Below, piece after piece: positions 1-8,031 of a stretch of 64,000 bases of DNA. A program made the translations under genes and the position numbers. Positions within the stretch are counted from its first letter, which is position 1. Every line of letters starts with the position of its first letter. Source of the DNA: Ferribacterium limneticum (GTDB taxonomy: Bacteria; Pseudomonadota; Gammaproteobacteria; Burkholderiales; Rhodocyclaceae); contig NZ_CP075189.1 of NCBI RefSeq assembly GCF_020510565.1, forward strand, positions 4,020,501 through 4,084,500, written 5' to 3'. A model generated the notes under the pieces. The model did no database searches. It worked only from the letters and a program-made list of their open reading frames with translations, and was not told where the DNA came from.

Positions 1-262
1 GGATGGCCTGATCGCCTTCGTCGCCCAACACTTCGGGGCTGAGGAGGAAAATATGCGCAAGGCCGCCTACCCGGCCCTGGATCTGCATCGCCTTGAACAC
101 GAAAAACTGGTGAAAACCTGCGTTAACCTGCAACAGCAGTTCCATGCCGGGGCCACCGAGATCACCGAGGAAACCACCGCCTTCCTGCGCGACTGGCTCA
201 AGGAACATATCCCGCACGTCGATCGCAAATACGGCCCGACCCTCTCGTCCATGCAACCCTGA
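1..262 (+). CDS. Bacteriohemerythrin-like protein, C-terminal part
   Basis: The gene enters from outside the window; reading in frame from base 2, about 86 residues are visible. They carry the second half of a hemerythrin four-helix bundle: QHFGAEEENM, YPALDLHRLEHEKL, then FLRDWLKEHIPHVDRKY. The spaced His, Glu and Asp residues match the usual di-iron ligands (HxxxE, HxxxH and HxxxxD). Family members bind O2 reversibly and serve in oxygen sensing or delivery, often in microaerophiles. The N-terminal ligands are not visible, so iron binding cannot be fully checked. The gene ends just before two tandem terminators. Confidence 0.85.
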   Translation, partial: DGLIAFVAQHFGAEEENMRKAAYPALDLHRLEHEKLVKTCVNLQQQFHAGATEITEETTAFLRDWLKEHIPHVDRKYGPTLSSMQP

Positions 263-263
263 A

Positions 264-294
264 AGTGGGGAGACCCCCGTCTCCCCACTCTTTT
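264..294 (+). terminator. Rho-independent terminator of the hemerythrin gene
   Basis: A perfect 11-bp stem (AGTGGGGAGAC at 264-274 and its complement at 279-289) with a CCCC loop is followed by CTTTT. It begins two bases after the stop codon. Confidence 0.9.
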
Positions 295-296
295 GC

Positions 297-324
297 CGGA
301 CGGCCCTGCCGCCCGGTTTTTTTT
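297..324 (+). terminator. Second, tandem terminator
   Basis: CCGGACGGC and GCCGCCCGG form a 9-bp stem with one mismatch and a short CCT loop, followed by a run of eight T. It probably backs up the terminator just upstream. Confidence 0.6.
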
Positions 325-331
325 GGCCATC

Positions 332-367
332 ATTTACGTTTCAGGTAAAAAATCCGGTTGACCGTGG
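332..367 (+). repeat. 36-bp dispersed element, copy 1 (divergent middle)
   Basis: It has the family length of 36 bp. It starts with ATTT and ends with CCGGTTGACCGTGG, but the middle differs from the other copies. It lies three bases beyond the stop codon of the minus-strand EamA gene, between two convergent genes. Confidence 0.6.
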
Positions 368-370
368 GAA

Positions 371-1285
371 TCAACGGACAGTCTGTTCCGCGACCTCCGC
401 TTTGCCCGGACGCAGCAGGCCGGCCAGCATCGTCCATTCGTGCACGCTGAGTCCGAGCAGGATCAGGCCGGTCCCGAACCACAGCCGCAGGCCGATGCTC
501 TCGCCGTTGAGCCAGTGACCGAGCAACAGCGCGATGACCGGCGTGATCAGCGTGATGAGCGCCACCTTCGAGGTTTCGAGGTGCTTGATCACGTAGTAAT
601 AGAGCGCAAAGCCGATCACCGAACCGAAGACGCCGAGGTACACGATGGCCGCCCCGGCGCGCGACGGGACCATCTCGGGCAGTCGGCCGTCAGTCAGGTA
701 CCAGACGAGGCCGAAAAAGGGCAACGCGACAGTCAACGTGCCGACGGTGGTGGCGAGTGGTGGGCTGTCGTCGCCGATATGCTTGAGCCAGACGAGGCAG
801 CCGGAATAGATGAAGACGGCGACCAGCAACGCGACCAGACCAAGCAGCGCATTCTCATGACCGAGGCTGTCGCCGTTGATGAAAATCGTCGCCAGCCCCA
901 GCGCGCCGAGCAACATACCAATCAGCTTGAGGCGCGTCAGTGAGCGCTCACCCAGGAAGAGCGCGGCGAGGAGGCCGGCGGCCAGCGGCGACAGGCCGAA
1001 GAGGACAGAAATCAGCCCGGAGTGAATGTAGCGCGCTGCCCAGTAGGTGAGCGCCATGGCGAAGAACAGGCCAAGGCCGCCGACCACATAGGCGCGACGC
1101 GCCCGGTCATGCAGCGGAAAACGGATGCGCCAGATGATGATGACAGCGGCGGCGACAAGGACGCCGATCAGCATGCGGGCGAAGACGGCAAGGGCAAAAC
1201 CGGTGCCCTCGGTGCTCCACTGGATGGCCAGTGGCGTGGTGGACCAGATCAGGATGATGCCGAGATAGGCGAAGGGTATGGACAC
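371..1285 (-). CDS. EamA/DMT-family exporter
   Basis: A 304-residue inner-membrane protein with about ten hydrophobic segments and the two-fold repeat of the drug/metabolite transporter (EamA) superfamily. An example is the segment from IPFAYLGIILIWSTTPLAI. The family usually exports amino acids or other small metabolites; the substrate cannot be told here. I chose the GTG at 1285 because GGAG lies about seven bases upstream and the protein then starts directly at the first membrane helix; a longer reading to 1378 adds a non-family leader. A short ORF, a terminator hairpin and a second short ORF precede it. Copy 1 of the 36-bp repeat follows its stop. Confidence 0.85.
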   Translation of the reverse strand: MSIPFAYLGIILIWSTTPLAIQWSTEGTGFALAVFARMLIGVLVAAAVIIIWRIRFPLHDRARRAYVVGGLGLFFAMALTYWAARYIHSGLISVLFGLSPLAAGLLAALFLGERSLTRLKLIGMLLGALGLATIFINGDSLGHENALLGLVALLVAVFIYSGCLVWLKHIGDDSPPLATTVGTLTVALPFFGLVWYLTDGRLPEMVPSRAGAAIVYLGVFGSVIGFALYYYVIKHLETSKVALITLITPVIALLLGHWLNGESIGLRLWFGTGLILLGLSVHEWTMLAGLLRPGKAEVAEQTVR

Positions 1286-1298
1286 GACTTTCTCCGAT

Positions 1299-1388
1299 TT
1301 AGTGAGGTTGGGGCGAGGGCGGATGCATGATGCGATCGGCGTTGTGACGTACTTTGGCGAGCAGGGTCCAGTTGGCAATACGGGTCAT
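1299..1388 (-). other. Possible 29-residue leader ORF before the EamA gene
   Basis: An ATG preceded by AAGGAAG opens a 29-codon frame (MTRIANWTLLAKVRHNADRI and nine more residues). It ends 13 bases before the EamA start, so its stop nearly abuts that gene's ribosome-binding site. It could be a leader peptide coupling translation, or a chance ORF. Only a good ribosome-binding site and its position support it. Confidence 0.35.
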
Positions 1389-1427
1389 GGCACTTCCTTT
1401 CGGTGGGAAAAAACAGGGAGAAAACAA

Positions 1428-1458
1428 AAAGGCCGCGGGTTTCAAATCCGCGGCCTTT
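1428..1458 (-). terminator. Strong intrinsic terminator or attenuator between qorB and the EamA gene
   Basis: AAAGGCCGCGG and its exact complement form an 11-bp stem around a 9-base loop. On the minus strand the stem is followed by CCTTTTTGTTTT. It stops transcripts coming from qorB and lies before the EamA gene, so it may be either a plain qorB terminator or a conditional attenuator for the exporter. Confidence 0.8.
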
Positions 1459-1484
1459 GCTGAAATCGGGTCAGAAAACGTCGA

Positions 1485-1583
1485 CTACCTCACCCCGGGC
1501 CCCGGACAAACGGCAACGCGCCACGCACGCAGAACGCGGCGGCACGGGGCTTTCAGGGCGAACAGGGAAATTGCAGAAGTCAT
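1485..1583 (-). other. Possible 32-residue ORF directly behind qorB
   Basis: An ATG four bases after the qorB stop opens a frame starting MTSAISLFALKAPCRRVLRA and ending with a TAG 26 bases before the terminator stem. GCCGCG in this ORF could pair with the terminator arm, as in leader-peptide attenuators. No clear ribosome-binding site is seen, so it may also be untranslated 3' sequence. Confidence 0.3.
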
Positions 1584-1587
1584 GGAT

Positions 1588-2463
1588 TCATTTTGCCGGC
1601 ATATTGTGCAGTGCGTCAAGCACCGGCTTGATCTGCGCGGCAATCGGCGTCGTCGGGCGTCCGATCAGCTGGCTCAACTGATGGCTGTCATCGAACAGCG
1701 CGCCCTGAGCGGCGCCGGCATCGGAGTCGGCGAGCAAGCCGGCAAAGCCCTCGGGCAATCCGGCGCCGACCAGCGCCGCCTTGAATTCGGCTTCGGGCAG
1801 GTTCTGGTAGACGACGGGCTGTCCGGACTGGCGCGCCACCTCGGCGGCCAGCTCGGCCAGCGAATAGCTGGCATCGCCGGCCAGTTCGTACACGCGTCCG
1901 GCCTGGTCGTCGGCGGTCAGCACCGCGGCCGCGGCGGCAGCATAGTCGGCCCGTGCGGCCGAGGCGATCCGGCCATCGCCGGCACTGCCGATCAGCGCCC
2001 CGAACTGCAAGGCCGTCGGCACGCTGGCCAGATAGTTTTCCGAGTACCAGCCGTTGCGCAGCAGCACGAAGGGCACCCCGGAATCCTTGAGCAGCGCCTC
2101 GGTCGCCTTGTGTTCGTCAGCCAGCCCGAGCGGCGACGTATCTGCATGGAGCAGACTGGTGTAAGCGATCAGCTTGACCCCGGCGCGGCTGGCCGCTTCG
2201 ATGACGGCGCGGTGCTGCGGGAGGCGGCTGCCGACTTCGCTCGAAGAAATGAGCAGCAGCTTGTCCACCCCGCGAAAGGCGGCTTCCAGCGTCGCCGGCT
2301 GGTTGTAGTCGGCGTGCCGGATGTTCACCCCGCGCGTGGCCAGGTCGGCGACCCGATCCGGATTGCGCACGGCAGCGACGATTTCGGCAGCCGGCAATTT
2401 TTTCAATAACGCTTCGATGACAAGACGGCCGAGTTGGCCGGAGGCTCCGGTGATGGCGATCAT
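1588..2463 (-). CDS. qorB: NmrA-like NAD(P)H:quinone oxidoreductase (QorB/YtfG type)
   Basis: A 291-residue atypical short-chain dehydrogenase. The N-terminal nucleotide-binding motif is GASGQLGRLV (residues 5-14), and the LLRNGWYSENY stretch is typical of the NmrA/YtfG family, whose E. coli member reduces quinones with NADPH. It is cytoplasmic. It is divergent from an HxlR-type regulator across a short operator-like region, the arrangement of E. coli ytfG/ytfH. The product identity is therefore fairly sure; the physiological quinone substrate is not. Confidence 0.85.
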   Translation of the reverse strand: MIAITGASGQLGRLVIEALLKKLPAAEIVAAVRNPDRVADLATRGVNIRHADYNQPATLEAAFRGVDKLLLISSSEVGSRLPQHRAVIEAASRAGVKLIAYTSLLHADTSPLGLADEHKATEALLKDSGVPFVLLRNGWYSENYLASVPTALQFGALIGSAGDGRIASAARADYAAAAAAVLTADDQAGRVYELAGDASYSLAELAAEVARQSGQPVVYQNLPEAEFKAALVGAGLPEGFAGLLADSDAGAAQGALFDDSHQLSQLIGRPTTPIAAQIKPVLDALHNMPAK

Positions 2464-2513
2464 GGTTGAAATTCCTTGGGTTGGTTGAGGAGAAATGGCA
2501 GAATATCAACCAT

Positions 2514-2526
2514 ACTAATTTTTAGT
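2514..2526. promoter_or_regulatory. Operator-like palindrome between qorB and the HxlR gene
   Basis: ACTAA-TTT-TTAGT is a perfect 5-3-5 inverted repeat in the 89-bp divergent region. It is followed by two direct copies of TAAGTAC. It is a likely binding site for the adjacent HxlR regulator, whose E. coli counterpart controls its divergent quinone reductase. Confidence 0.45.
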
Positions 2527-2552
2527 AAGTACGCACATAAAGGTAAGTACCC

Positions 2553-2960
2553 ATGCACAACGACAGCACCCAAGTCGCCGAGGCATCTTCCACGCTGTCG
2601 GCCAAGATGCGCCGCGGTGACCTGTTCGCCGAGAAATGCCCGTCGCGCGACGTCCTCAAACACGTCACCAGCCGCTGGGGCGTGCTCATCCTCGTCGCCC
2701 TGCTCGGCGGCACCCACCGCTTCAGCGACCTGCGCCGCAAGACGGCCGGCGTCAGCGAACGCATGCTCGCCCAAACCCTGAAATGGCTAGAAGGCGACGG
2801 CTTTGTGGCGCGCAAGGCCTATCCGGTCGTACCGCCCCACGTCGAATACAGCCTGACCCCGCTCGGCCACGAGGTCGCCCTCAAGGTCGAAGCGCTGGCC
2901 GACTGGATCGAGGGGAACCTGCCGCAAATCATGGCCGCTCAGCCCACTCCCGAGGACTGA
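2553..2960 (+). CDS. HxlR-family transcriptional regulator (YtfH/QorR-like)
   Basis: A 135-residue winged-helix regulator. The family core runs from about residue 29: CPSRDVLKHVTSRWGVLILV, then FSDLRRKTAGVSERMLAQTL (recognition helix) and PPHVEYSLTPLGHE (wing). A Cys at the head of the domain (EKCPS) matches the redox-sensing Cys of many HxlR proteins that respond to quinones or aldehydes. It is divergent from qorB and probably represses it. Confidence 0.9.
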   Translation: MHNDSTQVAEASSTLSAKMRRGDLFAEKCPSRDVLKHVTSRWGVLILVALLGGTHRFSDLRRKTAGVSERMLAQTLKWLEGDGFVARKAYPVVPPHVEYSLTPLGHEVALKVEALADWIEGNLPQIMAAQPTPED

Positions 2961-3053
2961 GCGGTGCCGGGGCGGCTGGCCAAGCGGGGAATCGCCAGAC
3001 TGTCATCAAGCTGACGTAAAATAAGCGTTTTCTGATTTAGATTGGAGTCCGCC

Positions 3054-3620
3054 ATGAAAGCACTTCTCCCCGTCGCCCTGTTGCTTGCCGCCCTGCCTGC
3101 ACTGGCTCAAGACATCGGCGCGCTGACCGCCGAGACCAAGAAAGCCGTGCTACCGGTTGTCCCCAAGGTCGTCGCCGCCATGCAGGAAGCCGTTGCCGAA
3201 AAGGGCGTTACCGGCGCGATTCCCGTGTGCAAGGAACAGGCGCCGGAGCTGATCAAGGCCAAGCGTAAAGAAACAGGCTGGGACATCCGCCGCGTCAGCC
3301 TCAAGACGCGCAACGCCGAGCGCGGCACGCCGGATTTGTGGGAAGTTCGCCAGTTGGCCGATTTCAATATCCGCGCCGCCAATGGCGAGAAGATCGACAC
3401 GATGGAGAAGAGCGAGATCGTCAGCATCGACGGCAAGCAGGTCTTCCGCTACATGAAGGCGCTGCCGGTCGGTGACGTTTGCCTGAAGTGTCACGGCGCG
3501 GCCGATGGCATGGAAGCCGGCCTCAAGGCCAAGTTGGCCGAGAGCTACCCGCACGATCAGGCCACCGGCTACAGCAAGGGGCAGATTCGCGGCGCGCTGA
3601 CCGTCAAGCGCCCGCTGTAA
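3054..3620 (+). CDS. Periplasmic DUF3365 (Tll0287-like) haem-binding protein
   Basis: A 188-residue protein with a signal peptide (MKALLPVALLLAALPALAQ) and one c-type haem motif, CLKCH, at residues 143-147, inside the DUF3365 fold common in sensor proteins. GGAG eight bases upstream fixes the ATG at 3054; an upstream TTG at 3042 is unlikely. It is probably a periplasmic redox or small-gas-binding cytochrome with no partner sensor next to it. Its last 17 bases overlap the convergent LysR gene. Confidence 0.8.
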   Translation: MKALLPVALLLAALPALAQDIGALTAETKKAVLPVVPKVVAAMQEAVAEKGVTGAIPVCKEQAPELIKAKRKETGWDIRRVSLKTRNAERGTPDLWEVRQLADFNIRAANGEKIDTMEKSEIVSIDGKQVFRYMKALPVGDVCLKCHGAADGMEAGLKAKLAESYPHDQATGYSKGQIRGALTVKRPL

Positions 3621-4512
3621 TTTCAGTGCCGCCCTTGCCGGCCAGATGGTCGAAAAGGGCGGCCGCCGCCGGGCTCAGCGCGGCGCGCGAACGAACGCAT
3701 AGCTGCAGATCGCGTGGCGCCCACGGGTCGGTGATTTCTATCGTTTTTATGCCGTCGACCGTGGCAGAACGCGGCACCATGCCGATGCCGACTCCAGCCG
3801 CCACCATGCGGCAGACCGCGCTGAAACTGCGCACTTGAATGCGCACGTCGAGCCGGCTGCCGAGGCGGGCGGCATGGTTCATCATGAAGGTGTGAATGGC
3901 GCTGCCGGCGTGCAGGCAGACGAAGGGTTCGCTCAGCACATCGGCGAAGGCCAGTTGGCTTTTGTCGGCCAGTGGGTGGCCGGGGGCGACGATGAGGACC
4001 AGCCGGTCCTGCCGATAAGGGCGCGTTTCGACGCCGGTCAGCCCAACCTCCGACGCCACGACACCGATATCCACCTGCCCGGCCGCGACGGCCTGGATTA
4101 TGGCCGGACTCGGCTGCTCTTCGAGGCTGACCCGGACACGCGGATGTTCGCGCAGGAAATCGCCGAGGTCTTCGGGCAGGAAGCAGTTGATGGCGTTGGT
4201 ATTGGCAAACACGGTCACCTGGCTGTTCAGGCCGCTGGCGTAGGGCGCCAGATCGGCGTGCATCTGTTCGAGCTGGGCGAAGACTTGCCGGGCGTGGCGG
4301 AGCAGCGATTCGCCGGCCGCCGTCGGCGTCAGGCCGCGGGCATGGCGGGCGAAGAGCGGCACGCCGAGGGCGGCTTCAAGCTGCGTCAGCCGATGGCTGG
4401 CCGAAGACGGGGCGAGATGGACCTGTTCGGCGGCACGGGTCAGGCTGCCGCTGTCGGCGATGGCGGCGACGAGCCGGAGGTCGGGTAGATCGTAGCGCAT
4501 GGTTTCGTCCAT
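3604..4512 (-). CDS. LysR-family transcriptional regulator
   Basis: A 302-residue LysR-type regulator. The N-terminal winged helix (DLPDLRLVAAIADSGSLTRA, then AEQVHLAPSSASHRLTQLEA) is followed by a periplasmic-binding-like effector domain from about residue 95. It is divergent from the next EamA exporter, so it probably senses a small molecule and controls that exporter; this is inference from position. ATGs exist at 4512 and 4500, with no strong ribosome-binding site to separate them. It overlaps the haem protein gene by 17 bp at the 3' end. Confidence 0.9.
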   Translation of the reverse strand: MDETMRYDLPDLRLVAAIADSGSLTRAAEQVHLAPSSASHRLTQLEAALGVPLFARHARGLTPTAAGESLLRHARQVFAQLEQMHADLAPYASGLNSQVTVFANTNAINCFLPEDLGDFLREHPRVRVSLEEQPSPAIIQAVAAGQVDIGVVASEVGLTGVETRPYRQDRLVLIVAPGHPLADKSQLAFADVLSEPFVCLHAGSAIHTFMMNHAARLGSRLDVRIQVRSFSAVCRMVAAGVGIGMVPRSATVDGIKTIEITDPWAPRDLQLCVRSRAALSPAAAALFDHLAGKGGTEITAGA

Positions 4513-4595
4513 AACGAATGCTTGGTTTGGATAATACCAATTGCCCGTCGCGCCAATGGCGTTTTTAATGGCATCTGGCCAACATCAACCCGGGA

Positions 4596-5483
4596 ATGGT
4601 TTTGGAAAAATCGAATGCTTACGGTGCAGGTCTGGCGCTCATCGCAGCGCTCGGCTTTTCGCTGAAAGCAATTTTCGTCAAGCTAGCCTATCCGTATGGC
4701 GTCGATGCCATCACGCTGCTCGCCCTGCGCATGGGTTTCGCGCTGCCGGTTTTCCTGTGGATCGGGCTGGCCGGGCAGCGGGCCGGCGCCAGCCTGACGC
4801 GCGACGACTGGCTCAAGCTGTTCGCTCTCGGCTGCCTCGGCTATTACGGGGCGAGCATTCTCGATTTCTGGGGTCTGGAATATATTTCGGCCGGCCTCGA
4901 ACGGCTGATCCTGTTCACCTATCCGACGCTGACCATCCTGATTGGCGTGCTTTTTCAGGGCAAGCCTTTCACCCGCCGCGAAGTGATCGCCGTGGCGCTG
5001 TGCTACCTCGGCATCGGCTTCGCCTTCGTGCACGACCTTGGCCTCGGCGATGCCCGCAACGTCTGGATCGGCGGCGCGCTGGTCTTCGGCTCCAGCGTCT
5101 CGTATGCGCTCTATCTGTCGGGCAGCGGGACGATGATCGCCCGGCTTGGCGCCATGCGCTTTTCGGCGCTGGCCATGCTCGTTTCGTCGGCCGTCACGCT
5201 GGCCCATTTCTCGGCTTCGCACCCGATCACCGCCTTCATCCAGCCGCTGCCGGTCTATGGCTGGGGGCTGGCCATGGCCGTGTTCGCCACCATCGTCCCG
5301 GTCTTCGCCCAGTCGGCGGCGATTCGCCGGATTGGCGCCGGGCGGGCTTCGCTGTTCGGCATGGTCGGGCCGATTCTGACTATCGGTTTCGGCTGGTGGC
5401 TGCTCGGCGAAGCGATTTCGCTGGCCCAGATGGCCGGCGCCGGGCTGGTCGTCATCGGCATACTGATCGTCAGCCGCCGGTAA
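4596..5483 (+). CDS. EamA/DMT-family exporter
   Basis: A 295-residue membrane protein with ten hydrophobic segments in two EamA halves. It opens with LALIAALGFSLKAIFVKLAY and ends with a helix followed by a short basic tail (SRR). It is a probable exporter of a small metabolite, divergent from and probably controlled by the LysR gene. It is only moderately similar in sequence pattern to the exporter at 371-1285 and is not a recent duplicate. Confidence 0.88.
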   Translation: MVLEKSNAYGAGLALIAALGFSLKAIFVKLAYPYGVDAITLLALRMGFALPVFLWIGLAGQRAGASLTRDDWLKLFALGCLGYYGASILDFWGLEYISAGLERLILFTYPTLTILIGVLFQGKPFTRREVIAVALCYLGIGFAFVHDLGLGDARNVWIGGALVFGSSVSYALYLSGSGTMIARLGAMRFSALAMLVSSAVTLAHFSASHPITAFIQPLPVYGWGLAMAVFATIVPVFAQSAAIRRIGAGRASLFGMVGPILTIGFGWWLLGEAISLAQMAGAGLVVIGILIVSRR

Positions 5484-5507
5484 AAAGCTCGGGGTAGAAT
5501 CCCGTGC

Positions 5508-5897
5508 ATGATCGGCATCCTTCTCATCACCCACGGCAGCTACGGCGAGGCGCTCGTCCAGAACGTCTGCCATGTGCTCAACAAGCGCCCGCCGCAGGTG
5601 ATGCAGCTCGGTCTCACATCGCAGGATGACCCGCTCGACATCCTGCCCATGGCGCGCGAGATACTCGCCTTGGTCGACAAGGGCGACGGCGTGCTGATCC
5701 TGACCGATATTTTTGGCGCCTCTCCGGCCAACCTTGCGCTAAAGTTGCTGGAACGTGGCCGCGTCGAAGGTCTGACCGGCGTCAATATGCCCATGCTGTT
5801 GCGCGCCCTGACTTACCGCGACAAGGGCATGGAAACCCTGCTCGTTCGTGCCCGCGATGGCGGCCGCGACGGCATCATCAACATGCTGGACCACTGA
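5508..5897 (+). CDS. PTS mannose-type EIIA protein
   Basis: A 129-residue EIIA(Man)-family protein. The phosphorylated His is residue 9 (LLITHGSYG), and TDIFGASPAN matches the active-site loop. It accepts phosphate from HPr. No EIIB or EIIC gene is nearby and HPr and EI follow directly, so this is the regulatory PTS found in many betaproteobacteria, in which EIIA phosphorylation reports PEP or nitrogen status rather than driving sugar import. It is five bases from ptsH and surely in one operon with it. Confidence 0.93.
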   Translation: MIGILLITHGSYGEALVQNVCHVLNKRPPQVMQLGLTSQDDPLDILPMAREILALVDKGDGVLILTDIFGASPANLALKLLERGRVEGLTGVNMPMLLRALTYRDKGMETLLVRARDGGRDGIINMLDH

Positions 5898-5902
5898 AAA
5901 AT

Positions 5903-6172
5903 ATGCTGACTACCGAAACCGACATCATCAACAAGCTCGGCCTTCATGCCCGCGCCTCCGCCAAGCTGACCCAGATGGCCGGCAAGTACAAGTGCGAGGT
6001 GTGGATGAGCAAGGGCACCCGCCGCATCAACGCCAAGAGCATCATGGGCGTCATGATGCTGGCCGCCGGCAAGGGTTCGAAGGTGACGCTGGAAACCAAT
6101 GGCGCCGATGAAGCTGAAGCCATGGAAGCCCTGCTGGCGCTGATCGCCGACTATTTCGGCGAGGGAGAATAA
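5903..6172 (+). CDS. ptsH: PTS phosphocarrier HPr
   Basis: An 89-residue HPr. The catalytic His15 lies in KLGLHARAS and the regulatory Ser46 in NAKSIMGVMML, which matches sites recognised by HPr kinase. It passes phosphate from EI to the EIIA encoded just upstream. It has standard length and lies in the middle of the EIIA-ptsH-ptsI operon. Confidence 0.96.
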   Translation: MLTTETDIINKLGLHARASAKLTQMAGKYKCEVWMSKGTRRINAKSIMGVMMLAAGKGSKVTLETNGADEAEAMEALLALIADYFGEGE

Positions 6173-6178
6173 GCCGCC

Positions 6179-7936
6179 ATGAGCTTCATCCTGCACGGTC
6201 TTGGAGTTTCCGGCGGCATCGCCATCGGGCGGGCCATGCTCATGTCGCATGCGACGCTCGAGGTGGCCCACCTGACCCTCGCACCGCGCATGCTGGACAA
6301 GGAAATCGAGCGCTTCGACGACGCCATCAAGGCGGTCAAGGAGGAGCTCATCCAGATGAAGGAGAACACAGAGCACGCGCCGGCCGAGCTCAATGCCTTC
6401 ATCGACATCCACACCATGTTCCTCGAAGACCCGGAACTGGCGGTCAAGCCGCGCGACATCATCCGTGAGCGCCGGTGCAATGCCGAATGGGCGCTGGTCC
6501 AGCAGATGGAGCATCTGGTCGACCAGTTCGAACAATTTGACGATCTTTACCTGCGCGAACGCAAATTCGATGTCGTGCAGGTCGTCGAGCGCGTCGTCAA
6601 GGAACTGCTCGGCCACCCCCGTCGCGCCACCATCAAGGCAGCCAAGAACTCGAAGGAAGAGGCGCTGATCATCGTCGCCCACGACCTCTCGCCGGCCGAC
6701 ACCATCGCCTTCAAGGACCACCGTTTCGCTGCCTTCATCACCGATGTCGGCGGCGCCACGTCGCACACCTCCATCCTCGCCCGCAGCATGGCGATCCCCG
6801 CCGTGCTCGGCCTGGAAAACGCCCGCGGCCTGATCCGCGACAACGAGCTGCTCATCGTCGACGGCATGCGCGGCGTCGTCATCGTCAATCCCGACCAGCG
6901 CGTGCTGGACGAGTACCAGCTGCGCAAGGAACAGATCGAGCTCGAGAGGAACAAGCTCAAGCGCCTCAAGACGGCCAAATCGGAAACCATTGACGGCATT
7001 CCGGTGCAGCTCTTCGCCAACATCGAGCTGCCCGGCGACGTGCCGATGGCGCTGGATTGCGGTGCCGAGGGGGTCGGCCTGTTCCGCACCGAATTCCTCT
7101 TCCTCGACCGCGGCGACATGCCCGACGAGCGCGAGCAGTACGAGGCTTACAAGAAAGTGGTCAAGGGCATGGGCGGCCGGCCGGTCACCATCCGCACCTT
7201 CGACCTCGGCAACGACAAGGACCTGCGCCCGAACAACAGCGCCGGCGACCGCGTGCAGACCAACCCGGCGCTCGGCCGCCGGGCCATCCGCCTGTCGCTG
7301 GCCGAGCCGCGGATGTTCCAGACGCAGTTGCGCGCCATCCTGCGCGCCTCGAAACACGGCCCGATCAAGCTGCTCATCCCGATGCTGGCCCACGCTCACG
7401 AGATCGACCAGACGCTGGCCGCGCTCGAACAGGCCAAATCGAGCCTGCGCGGCGAGAAGGTGACCTTCGACGAAAACATCCAGGTCGGCGGCATGATCGA
7501 GATCCCCGCCGCCGCGCTGGCCATCGGCATCTTCCTGCGCCGCCTCGACTTCCTGTCGATCGGCACCAACGACCTCATTCAATACACGCTGGCGATCGAC
7601 CGCTCCGACGAACAGGTCGCCAACCTCTACGACCCGCTGCACCCGGCCGTGCTCATGCTACTCGCCCACACGCTGTCGATGGCGGAAAAAGCCGAGATTC
7701 CGGTTTCGGTGTGCGGCGAAATGGCCGGCGATCCCGACCTGACCCGCCTGCTGCTCGGCATGGGCCTGCGCATTTTCTCGATGCACCCGTCGCAGATTCT
7801 GAAGGTCAAGAACCGCGTCCTGAAGTCCGACGTCAACGATATCGCCCCCAACGTCCGCAAGATGCTGCGCCTCGACGAGCCGGGCAAACTGCGCGAAGCG
7901 CTCGACAAGCTCAACGGCGTTACCGCCGCCAGCTAA
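6179..7936 (+). CDS. ptsI: PEP-protein phosphotransferase, PTS enzyme I
   Basis: A 585-residue cytoplasmic enzyme that autophosphorylates with PEP and charges HPr. The phosphohistidine loop GGATSHTSILARSM is at about residues 189-202. The PEP-binding barrel follows, with EGVGLFRTEFLF, DFLSIGTNDLIQYTLAIDR and the CGEMAGD Cys motif. Length and order are those of a complete enzyme I. Last gene of the PTS operon; copy 2 of the 36-bp repeat lies 48 bases after its stop. Confidence 0.97.
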   Translation: MSFILHGLGVSGGIAIGRAMLMSHATLEVAHLTLAPRMLDKEIERFDDAIKAVKEELIQMKENTEHAPAELNAFIDIHTMFLEDPELAVKPRDIIRERRCNAEWALVQQMEHLVDQFEQFDDLYLRERKFDVVQVVERVVKELLGHPRRATIKAAKNSKEEALIIVAHDLSPADTIAFKDHRFAAFITDVGGATSHTSILARSMAIPAVLGLENARGLIRDNELLIVDGMRGVVIVNPDQRVLDEYQLRKEQIELERNKLKRLKTAKSETIDGIPVQLFANIELPGDVPMALDCGAEGVGLFRTEFLFLDRGDMPDEREQYEAYKKVVKGMGGRPVTIRTFDLGNDKDLRPNNSAGDRVQTNPALGRRAIRLSLAEPRMFQTQLRAILRASKHGPIKLLIPMLAHAHEIDQTLAALEQAKSSLRGEKVTFDENIQVGGMIEIPAAALAIGIFLRRLDFLSIGTNDLIQYTLAIDRSDEQVANLYDPLHPAVLMLLAHTLSMAEKAEIPVSVCGEMAGDPDLTRLLLGMGLRIFSMHPSQILKVKNRVLKSDVNDIAPNVRKMLRLDEPGKLREALDKLNGVTAAS

Positions 7937-7984
7937 GGCGGATTCTGGACGGCTGGCTCACCAAATGACCGGCCGAAGCGGATG

Positions 7985-8020
7985 CCACGGTCAACCGGGA
8001 AAAACCGCCAAAATTGAAAT
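7985..8020 (-). repeat. 36-bp dispersed element, copy 2
   Basis: A near-consensus copy read on the minus strand (ATTTCAATTTTGG at one end, CCCGGTTGACCGTGG at the other). It lies in the 95-bp gap between the convergent ptsI and Sel1-repeat genes. Confidence 0.85.
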
Positions 8021-8031
8021 GCTGGCCGTCC

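Noticed and set aside
5813..7642. 609-codon open frame opposite ptsI
   Set aside because: It is a shadow of the GC-rich ptsI codon pattern; no family likeness and no ribosome-binding site.
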